From the NCBI GenBank assembly GCA_902776615.1, contig CACYQU010000016.1, forward strand, positions 1-39,434: a stretch of 39,434 bases of DNA, in the 5' to 3' direction. Under the pieces are notes generated by a model. It saw only the letters and a list, made by a program, of their open reading frames with translations, ran no database searches and was not told the DNA's origin. A program made the translations under genes and the position numbers. This stretch comes from an uncultured bacterium. Its GTDB lineage: Bacteria; Verrucomicrobiota; Kiritimatiellia; RFP12; UBA1067. Shown here piece by piece: positions 34,116 to 39,434 of the stretch (positions within the stretch are counted from its first letter, which is position 1; each line of letters starts with the position of its first letter).

Positions 34116-34145
34116 TTGAACGGCGAATGCGAGTTATGGTATAAT
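34116..34145 (+). promoter_or_regulatory. Promoter of tRNA-Leu
   Basis: TTGAAC (-35, 34116-34121) and TATAAT (-10, 34140-34145, preceded by TGG) are 18 bp apart, 12 nt upstream of the tRNA. It is the only good plus-strand promoter next to a real gene. Confidence 0.75.
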
Positions 34146-34157
34146 CTTCACCACATT

Positions 34158-34242
34158 GCCGAGATGATGAAATGGCAGACATAGGGGACTTAAAATCCCT
34201 TGCCAAGTTTTTGGCGTGCGGGTTCGAGTCCCGCTCTCGGCA
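34158..34242 (+). tRNA. tRNA-Leu, anticodon UAA
   Basis: The 85-nt cloverleaf has a 7-bp acceptor stem GCCGAGA/TCTCGGC with discriminator A. The anticodon stem is GGGGA/TCCCT with loop CTTAAAA (anticodon TAA at 34191-34193), a long leucine-type variable arm follows, and the T arm is GCGGGTTCGAGTCCCGC. It reads UUA codons. The genomic 3' end continues CTA, so CCA is added after transcription. It ends flush with the stop codon of the convergent ketoacyl-synthase-like gene, with no terminator between. Confidence 0.97.
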
Positions 34243-35646
34243 CTATTCCCTGTTCTCGGGCTCCTCTTCCAGTATCACAACCGCCGCACGTCCACCGACC
34301 GACGCCGTCCCTATGGGATGCACCGGATCAAAGTTGCATCCCATCACGGCGGCACGGCGCGGATTGGCGCTGTCGCCCGTTATCCACGGACGAGCCTCGT
34401 TCAACAGATACGCGCTCGACGAAAGGCTCGCCACGGCGCCAACAGGATTCTCCGTCACGACCTGCGGCGGCAGCACCTTGTGATGCAGCGCAAGCGCGGC
34501 TTTCATGACGCCAGCGGCCATCGCAGCGCGCATAGTGTGGCCGATGTTCCCCTTTAGCGATCCGATGCCTACGAGAGGACCGCCCGGTCGATGTTCACCC
34601 CAAAGTGTTTGGATGGCCGCCACCTCGCGAAGGTCATTCGCCGGGATTCCGTTTCCATCGGCCTCCACAAGACCGATCGTTTTCACGGACACGCCGACTC
34701 GCTCCGTCGCCCGCGCGAGGATGGCGGTCGGGTCGTCGTCGGGATTGTGCCCGATCGAAATCGTGCGTATCAACGCATATATGCGGTCGTGGTCTCGCAG
34801 GGCGTCCTCGCGACGCTTTAGAACGAAAAACGCGCCGCCCTCGCCGGGTATCGTACCGTCGGCGTCGGCGGCGAAGGGCTGCAGTTCGGGACGCGCCGAA
34901 AAATCGACCTCGCCGGAAAGTCCCTCCAGATACGCCCTTCCAAACGGCGGCGTAAGCGCACCGGCAAGCGCTACATCGGCCCGACCCGTCTGCAGATCGC
35001 CTACAGCATCCATAAGCGTCGCCGCACCGGTCAGCACGCCCGCGTCGAGAATCGTGGCCACGCCGCCGAACGAGCATTCGCGCGCTATCCACGATACGAA
35101 ACGGTAGCCTGAACCAAGCAGGAACGATGCTGCGTCGGGAACAGGCAGGGACTCGACCAGCTTATCCTTCACCTCCTCAAGCGACTCCTCCGGCGCAGTC
35201 GGAAAAAACCTGCGTATGACATCGATCGTCTGATCGAGCATTACGGTATGCTGTAGCCAGTTCATCGTCGATGCATTGAACGCAGGCGCGTATCCGAACC
35301 TTACAGAGCCCGAGACGGGCTCGCGCCTGTGCGGACGCATCGAAGCGTCGGCCAAAGCGTCGAACGCGAGCTGTGTCGCAAAATACAGATCCTGGTTTTC
35401 GCCGGCGTTCACCTGCCGCGGAAAGTTCTGCATCGCAGGAACGCACGCATACAGATCGCCGAGTTGGCCTATGCGCGCAGGGTAACGGCGGTCGAACACG
35501 TTGCGCTGACCGAACGGCAGCTCGACGTCAGGTCCAGGAAGCGTGAGCATGCTGCGCTGATGCATTACAACATCCCACAACGCCGCCGGGCTTGGGCACC
35601 CGGCGAAACGGCAGCTCATTCCGACGATGGCTATCGCAGATTCCAT
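34243..35646 (-). CDS. Ketoacyl-synthase-fold protein lacking catalytic Cys and His
   Basis: The 467-residue stand-alone KS-like protein opens with AIVGMSCRFAGCPSPAALWD as in type I polyketide/PUFA synthase KS domains, and has DADGTIPGEGGAFFVLKRR, IGSLKGNIGHT (Lys365, His370) and a C-terminal VVILEEEP. At the active site, the usual DTACSSS reads DAGVLTG, so Cys is replaced by Val204. The usual E-A-H-G-T-G-T reads EADGNGI, so the first His is replaced by Asp330. It cannot condense acyl chains by the known mechanism; a chain-length-factor or scaffold role is possible but inferred. Its ATG overlaps the pgi stop as TGATG. No ACP, AT or KR gene is nearby. Confidence 0.85.
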   Translation of the reverse strand: MESAIAIVGMSCRFAGCPSPAALWDVVMHQRSMLTLPGPDVELPFGQRNVFDRRYPARIGQLGDLYACVPAMQNFPRQVNAGENQDLYFATQLAFDALADASMRPHRREPVSGSVRFGYAPAFNASTMNWLQHTVMLDQTIDVIRRFFPTAPEESLEEVKDKLVESLPVPDAASFLLGSGYRFVSWIARECSFGGVATILDAGVLTGAATLMDAVGDLQTGRADVALAGALTPPFGRAYLEGLSGEVDFSARPELQPFAADADGTIPGEGGAFFVLKRREDALRDHDRIYALIRTISIGHNPDDDPTAILARATERVGVSVKTIGLVEADGNGIPANDLREVAAIQTLWGEHRPGGPLVGIGSLKGNIGHTMRAAMAAGVMKAALALHHKVLPPQVVTENPVGAVASLSSSAYLLNEARPWITGDSANPRRAAVMGCNFDPVHPIGTASVGGRAAVVILEEEPENRE

Positions 35647-37262
35647 CAGCGACGGCCTACAGCTTTACGGTATCTCGCGATCAGCTGGTTTGTCGAGGCG
35701 TCATGCTTCATCGATTGCGTGTCGGCGACAAGATCTGCGAGAACGCCCTTCGCAAGCACCTTTCCGAGCTGTACGCCCCACTGGTCGAAGCTGTACACGT
35801 CGAATATCACGCCTTGGGTGAACACTTTGTGTTCGTAAAGGGCAACGAGCGCGCCAAGAGTCTCGGGCGTCAGTTCCTTGCACAGAAGCGTATTCGTCGG
35901 GCGATTGCCCTCGAATGTCTTGAACGGCACAAGGTTCTCCGGCACACCCTCGGCGCGGCACTCTTCCGCCGTCTTGCCAAAAGCAAGCGCCTGCGTCTGC
36001 GCGAACAAGTTCGCCATCAGCTTGTCGTGCAGGTCGCCGATTGGATTGTGGGTCTTGGCGCAGCCGATAAAGTCGCATGGTATCAGATGCGTGCCCTGGT
36101 GGATGAGCTGATAGAACGAGTGCTGGCCGTTCGTACCTGGCTCGCCCCATTCGATTGGCCCCGTAAGATGCTCGACAGGGTTGCCCGCCTTGTCGACGCC
36201 CTTGCCGTTGGACTCCATGTCCATCTGCTGCAGATACGCGGGGAAGCGCGAAAGATACTGGTCGTAAGGAAGACAGCAGTATGTCTCGGCGCCGTATCCG
36301 TTGGAATAGAGTATGCCGAGAAGCGCCATCACGACAGGCATGTTCTTCTCGAACGGCGCCGTGCGGAAATGGGTGTCCATCTTCCAGTACCCGTTAAGCA
36401 GCTTTGCGTAGTTCTTGCGGCCTATGGCGATCATCAGCGAAAGGCCGATGGCCGAGGGCAGCGAATAGCGCCCGCCGACCCAGTCCCAGAAACCGAACAT
36501 GTTCTTGGTGTCGATTCCGAACGCAGCGACCTCTTTCGCCGCCGTCGAAACGGCCACGAAATGTCTGGCGACCGCGTCCTTCGAACCGAGCTTTTCGATT
36601 AGCCACGCGCGCGCAGCCTCTGCATTCGACATGGTCTCCTGGGTGGTGAAAGTCTTGGAAGCGACAATGAACAGCGTTTCCGCTGGTTTTACCGTGCGAA
36701 GCGTCTCTGCGAGGTGGGTCGAATCGACGTTCGAAACGAAGAAGAATTTGATGCTGCGCTTTGTGTAAGGAGTAAGCGCGATATTCGCCATCACAGGACC
36801 GAGATCGCTGCCGCCGATTCCGATGTTGACGACATATTTGATGCGCTTTCCTGTGAAGCCGCGCCACGCACCGCTGCGCACGGAGTCGGAAAAATCGCCC
36901 ATGGCCGCAAGCACCGCCCTGACATCGGGCATAACATCCTTGCCGTCGACAAACACCTTCGCGCTGGGATCGCAGTTCCTGAGAGCGGTGTGCAGCACCG
37001 CCCTGTTCTCGGTGCGGTTGATCTTCTCGCCGGTGAACATCTTCTCTATCTCGGCTTTGAGGTTCGACGCCTCTGCCAACTTGACAAGAGACTTCATCGC
37101 CTTCGAGTCCACGCGATTCTTGGAATAGTCGAGGAACCATCCGGCCGCTTCTATTGAAAACCTCTTAGCACGCTTAGGATCTTCAGCGAACAGTTCCTTT
37201 ATTGTCTTTCGGTTGGACGCGACCATCGCGTCGTCGAGATGTACCCACTTGTCGTTAGTCAT
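35646..37262 (-). CDS. pgi: Glucose-6-phosphate isomerase
   Basis: The 538-residue Pgi has [37 protein letters not shown] with the catalytic Glu, [21 protein letters not shown] with the catalytic His and [11 protein letters not shown] with the catalytic Lys. It interconverts glucose 6-phosphate and fructose 6-phosphate in glycolysis and gluconeogenesis. The start at 37262 has GAGG 8 nt upstream and a TGGTATAAT box 36 nt upstream; an extension to 37331 crosses that promoter. The downstream KS-like gene is translationally coupled by TGATG. Confidence 0.95.
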   Translation of the reverse strand: MTNDKWVHLDDAMVASNRKTIKELFAEDPKRAKRFSIEAAGWFLDYSKNRVDSKAMKSLVKLAEASNLKAEIEKMFTGEKINRTENRAVLHTALRNCDPSAKVFVDGKDVMPDVRAVLAAMGDFSDSVRSGAWRGFTGKRIKYVVNIGIGGSDLGPVMANIALTPYTKRSIKFFFVSNVDSTHLAETLRTVKPAETLFIVASKTFTTQETMSNAEAARAWLIEKLGSKDAVARHFVAVSTAAKEVAAFGIDTKNMFGFWDWVGGRYSLPSAIGLSLMIAIGRKNYAKLLNGYWKMDTHFRTAPFEKNMPVVMALLGILYSNGYGAETYCCLPYDQYLSRFPAYLQQMDMESNGKGVDKAGNPVEHLTGPIEWGEPGTNGQHSFYQLIHQGTHLIPCDFIGCAKTHNPIGDLHDKLMANLFAQTQALAFGKTAEECRAEGVPENLVPFKTFEGNRPTNTLLCKELTPETLGALVALYEHKVFTQGVIFDVYSFDQWGVQLGKVLAKGVLADLVADTQSMKHDASTNQLIARYRKAVGRR

Positions 37263-37270
37263 TTGTTGTG

Positions 37271-37307
37271 CCTCATTTGGTGGTTTGTTGTTCCGTAAAT
37301 TATACCA
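37271..37307 (-). promoter_or_regulatory. Promoter and Shine-Dalgarno of pgi
   Basis: TGGTATAAT (37299-37307) precedes a leader of about 30 nt with GAGG at 37271-37274, 8 nt before ATG 37262. Confidence 0.65.
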
Positions 37308-37459
37308 CTTTGACTCGCATCTGTGCAACACGCCTGGTCGCCCACGTCTTTATCTGTAATTCCTCCAGAGCGTGAACCGATCAACAGACACACTTCAGCA
37401 AAAGCGAAACGAGATTTGACATACGGGCGCACTCCCAGTTGGGGTATCTCGCCTTGCAG

Positions 37460-37480
37460 CCATGGGGTCGAACCCCATGG
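37460..37480. terminator. 9-bp perfect hairpin after tdh
   Basis: CCATGGGGT (37460-37468) pairs with ACCCCATGG (37472-37480) around CGA. It lies 63 nt past the tdh stop, in a gap of about 240 bp before the pgi promoter with no convincing gene. No T-run follows, so terminator or 3'-end protector is only a possibility. Confidence 0.35.
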
Positions 37481-37543
37481 CAGATTACGTTCCTGCAAGA
37501 CAAATCGCCGAGGCAATCCATCTTGCCGGCACTTTGGCGACTG

Positions 37544-38572
37544 TCAATCTTCCCAGTCGAGAATAACTTTGCCTGAACGGCCAGAGATCATCGCCTCAAA
37601 GCCCTTCTCGTAGTCGGTGTACTTGAAGCGGTGGGTTATTACCGGGCTGATATCGAGACCGCCCTGAATCATCGCGCCCATCTTGTACCACGTCTCGAAC
37701 ATCTCGCGCCCGTATATGCCCTTGATCTTGAGCCCCTTCCAGACGATGTGGTTCCAATTTACCTTTGTTTCAGGGCCGTGGATTCCGAGAAGAGCTATAC
37801 GTCCGCCGGTGTTCATCGACTCGATCATCTGATGAAGACACGGCGCGGCGCCGCTCATCTCAAGACCGACATCAAAACCTTCAACCATGCCGAGCTGATG
37901 CATGACATCCTCGAGCTTCTCGTTCTTGGCATTCACCGTACGCGTCGCGCCGAGGCGCTTGGCGAGGTTCAGGCGGTAGTCGTTGACATCGACGACGACA
38001 ACATTTCTCGCGCCGACGTATTTCGATATGCCCGCAGCCATGATGCCTATCGGCCCCGCGCCAGTTATAAGCACGTCTTCGCCGACCATGTTGAACGAAA
38101 GCGCCGTGTGCGTCGCATTGCCGAACGGGTCGAAGATTGAATAAAGTTCGTCGTCAATCGACGGGTCGCAATGCCACACGTTTGATTCGGGAATGCAAAG
38201 ATATTCCGCAAACGCCCCGTCACGGTTCACGCCCACTCCCTTGGTTTCGCGGCAGAGATGGCGCTGGCCAGCACGACAGTTGCGGCAGTGGCCGCAAACA
38301 ATATGTCCCTCGCCGGAAACACGCTCGCCGACCTTGACGCTTTTGACGTTTGAACCGACATCGACCACTTCACCAACATACTCGTGGCCAATCGTGAGCG
38401 GCGGCTTGATTTCTTCCTGCGCCCATGAATTCCACTCGTATATGTGCACATCCGTGCCGCATATGGCAGTCTTTTTGATTTTTATAAGAACATCGTTAAT
38501 GCCCATTTCAGGCATCGGCTTGTCAACAAGCTCTACACCCTTCTGAGGCGCCACTTTAGCAATTGCCTTCAT
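37544..38572 (-). CDS. tdh: L-threonine 3-dehydrogenase
   Basis: The 342-residue zinc-dependent MDR dehydrogenase has [15 protein letters not shown] (catalytic zinc Cys and the Tdh-specific Y-x-W), GHEYVGEV, and structural zinc cysteines in [15 protein letters not shown]. The NAD site is [16 protein letters not shown]. It oxidises threonine to 2-amino-3-ketobutyrate, usually followed by Kbl; kbl is not adjacent. ATG 38572 has AGGAG about 8 nt upstream and a textbook TTGACA-N17-TATACT promoter; the extension to 38611 crosses that promoter. It is a single gene. Confidence 0.95.
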   Translation of the reverse strand: MKAIAKVAPQKGVELVDKPMPEMGINDVLIKIKKTAICGTDVHIYEWNSWAQEEIKPPLTIGHEYVGEVVDVGSNVKSVKVGERVSGEGHIVCGHCRNCRAGQRHLCRETKGVGVNRDGAFAEYLCIPESNVWHCDPSIDDELYSIFDPFGNATHTALSFNMVGEDVLITGAGPIGIMAAGISKYVGARNVVVVDVNDYRLNLAKRLGATRTVNAKNEKLEDVMHQLGMVEGFDVGLEMSGAAPCLHQMIESMNTGGRIALLGIHGPETKVNWNHIVWKGLKIKGIYGREMFETWYKMGAMIQGGLDISPVITHRFKYTDYEKGFEAMISGRSGKVILDWED

Positions 38573-38602
38573 TCGACTTTCTCCTGTAAAAAATTTGCGT
38601 AC

Positions 38603-38631
38603 AGTATACAAAACCCCCCTTCGAATGTCAA
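38603..38631 (-). promoter_or_regulatory. Consensus sigma-70 promoter of tdh
   Basis: On the minus strand TTGACA (38626-38631) and TATACT (38603-38608) are 17 bp apart. It is the best -35/-10 pair in the window and lacks TGn before the -10. Confidence 0.8.
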
Positions 38632-38768
38632 CTGGGGTATTCCCCGATGTGTAGTCGTCTGATCCATTTTTTTCGCGCGCTACCGGGCACTTGCGATGCC
38701 TTGCGCGATTTTGCCCGTTTTAAGACAACCGTTGTCCTCTCTGACTAGTCTTCGCTATAAAGGAAAGC

Positions 38769-38781
38769 GGGGACAGTCTCC
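38769..38781. repeat. Degenerate GGGGACAGTCTCC palindrome
   Basis: It matches the GGGGACAGTCCCC element at 39133-39145 with one change and, like the copies near 1490 and 1620, is followed by a GGTT(C)GC sequence. Confidence 0.4.
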
Positions 38782-38986
38782 TGGTTCGCGTCAAGAATGT
38801 TATATAATATGCGGCGTGGAAGCGATGTTTATTGCCTATCACAGAATGCGGTAAAACGCCATATTTGCACATTTTTGATTTTGGCCAAAATTTCATTTTG
38901 TGCAGTTATAAAGTGCATCCGGCGCAGGCGAACGAACTAATCAGCCACCCGTCCACACCTCTTGGATGGTGGGTAAGCAAAATTCA

Positions 38987-39096
38987 CCCTAAGGGGTAGT
39001 TGAACAACCCCTAAGGGGTAGTTGAACAACCCCTAAGGGGTAAGTGAACTACCCCTAAGGGGTAATTGAGCGACCCCTAAGGGGTAAGTGAGCGAC
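38987..39096. repeat. Five tandem 22-bp repeats with palindromic CCCTAAGGGG core
   Basis: Units start at 38987, 39009, 39031, 39053 and 39075, each with CCCTAAGGGGTA then a variable (A/G)(G/T)TGA(A/G)C(A/G/T)AC-like half. A partial sixth unit (CCCTTAAG) starts at 39097. Units 1 and 2 are identical; later ones differ at three to five positions, only outside the core. Together with the preceding C the core reads CCCCT-A-AGGGG, a 5-bp inverted repeat. No unique spacers separate the units, so it is not a CRISPR array. Confidence 0.9.
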
Positions 39097-39110
39097 CCCT
39101 TAAGCAATTT

Positions 39111-39145
39111 GGGGACTGTCCCCCCAATTTTTGGGGACAGTCCCC
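39111..39145. repeat. Paired GGGGACTGTCCCC / GGGGACAGTCCCC palindromes
   Basis: Two 13-bp near-palindromes at 39111-39123 and 39133-39145 are exact reverse complements of each other, separated by CCAATTTTT. The whole can fold as one long hairpin or two small ones. It resembles REP-type intergenic palindromes. Confidence 0.65.
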
Positions 39146-39410
39146 GCCAAAAAGGCGCAACGAAGCGCCGGAGAACGCGTTCGTTGCCTCAAAAACGGCC
39201 TGTCGTACACACCACAAAAGTGCATATTTGCGATATATTTGCAATTATTGCAAGTTATCACCCTAAAAGGGGGCTAAACCGGGGCGGGTTCGCAAAATCG
39301 CGCTTGAATAAGCAATACTTGGGAGAGCTCACCTGGGCGGGGACTTGTCTAATCAGAATTTGGTAAACTATCCTACTGTTCAGTCGACATAGTGTCGGCA
39401 CAGAACGGCC

Positions 39411-39434
39411 CGTCCGGGAAGGCCTTCCCAGACG
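39411..39434. repeat. 24-bp near-perfect palindrome at the window edge
   Basis: GGGAAGGCCTTCCC (39416-39429) is a perfect palindrome flanked by CGTC-C and A-GACG, giving 24 bp with one mismatched pair. It ends exactly at the window end and may extend further. Confidence 0.5.

Larger units (their letters stand above)
38632..39434. other. Gene-free, repeat-rich region at the right end
   Basis: No convincing protein or RNA gene is seen in about 800 bp. It holds a plus-strand TATAAT (38803-38808) followed after 7 nt by a 12-codon GTG ORF (38816-38854), and a 14-bp palindrome ATTTTGGCCAAAAT (38878-38891). Also present are the 22-bp tandem repeats, the GGGGACTGTCCCC pair, a GCAACGAA/TTCGTTGC inverted pair (39157-39164, 39181-39188) and TTGCAAT-T-ATTGCAA (39240-39254). 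A 92-codon plus-strand frame from 39088 is made of these repeats and is not counted as a gene. Confidence 0.6.

Noticed and set aside
37460-37480. T-arm-like GGTTCGAC sequence suggesting a tRNA
   Set aside because: Only a 9-bp hairpin with a 3-nt loop forms; no acceptor, D or anticodon arms are present on either strand.
37259-37516. Minus-strand 85-codon frame between tdh and pgi
   Set aside because: It spans the pgi promoter and a hairpin, overlaps the pgi start and has no start signals of its own.
38987-39096. Possible CRISPR array
   Set aside because: Units are contiguous at 22 bp with no unique spacers and there are no cas genes.
39088-39366. Plus-strand 92-codon frame at the right end
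   Set aside because: It starts inside the 22-bp repeats, runs through the GGGGACTGTCCCC pair and has no domain; a repeat artefact is more likely.

Overview
The window is bacterial chromosomal DNA of fairly high GC content with a dense, almost entirely minus-strand gene order. The only convincing plus-strand items are a tRNA-Leu and one small low-GC ORF. Several features point to the PVC superphylum, perhaps a gut-type Kiritimatiellota/Verrucomicrobiota lineage, but no marker phylogeny could be run and this is low confidence. They are: a homodimeric glycyl-tRNA synthetase, a GH97 glycosidase, a GldA-like/GldFG/DUF4340 ABC system, a GMP synthase without its glutaminase domain and a threonyl-tRNA synthetase without TGS.

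Layout. 1-1740 is an accessory junction: a small Cys-rich secreted or membrane protein, a truncated transposase, an orphan low-GC ORF and a composite repeat. 1741-4038 is a DinG-type helicase. 4110-7850 is thrS-glyS-HIT. 7925-11358 is an AEC permease, a ClC channel/antiporter and a UDP-glucuronate 4-epimerase. 11378-14658 is GDPD-folD-rluD-trmB. 14769-18000 is guaA-argC-hypothetical plus an acyltransferase. 18069-20069 is a secreted GH97. 20167-24954 is an ABC export-type operon (ATPase, fused GldF-GldG, DUF4340, NeuD-like acetyltransferase). 25102-28342 is a biotin-dependent pyruvate/oxaloacetate carboxyltransferase subunit and glycogen synthase. 28391-30849 is a metallo-beta-lactamase-fold protein and a DAACS symporter. 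30882-34023 is scpA and dnaB-epmA. 34158-34242 is tRNA-Leu(UAA). 34243-37262 is pgi with a ketoacyl-synthase-like protein lacking its catalytic residues. 37544-38572 is tdh. 38612-39434 is a gene-free, repeat-rich stretch.

The most coherent signal is at the level of gene expression. Thirteen protein operon heads or single genes and the tRNA have a near-consensus -10 box, usually TGGTATAAT. In eight cases exactly 7 or 8 nt separate the -10 from an ATG that has no Shine-Dalgarno sequence, which predicts leaderless mRNA. The heads with 19-36 nt between -10 and start (thrS, guaA, the ABC gene, pgi, tdh) all have a Shine-Dalgarno-like sequence. Downstream genes are mostly joined by ATGA or TGATG stop/start overlaps.

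Other unusual points are five 22-bp tandem repeats with a palindromic core at 38987-39096, GGGGACTGTCCCC-type palindromes restricted to the two window ends, a symmetric direct-repeat/inverted-repeat element at 1472-1634, and the catalytically dead ketoacyl synthase. No CRISPR array, intact mobile element, prophage or rRNA was seen. Protein functions are inferred from motifs and remembered family features; no database search was possible.
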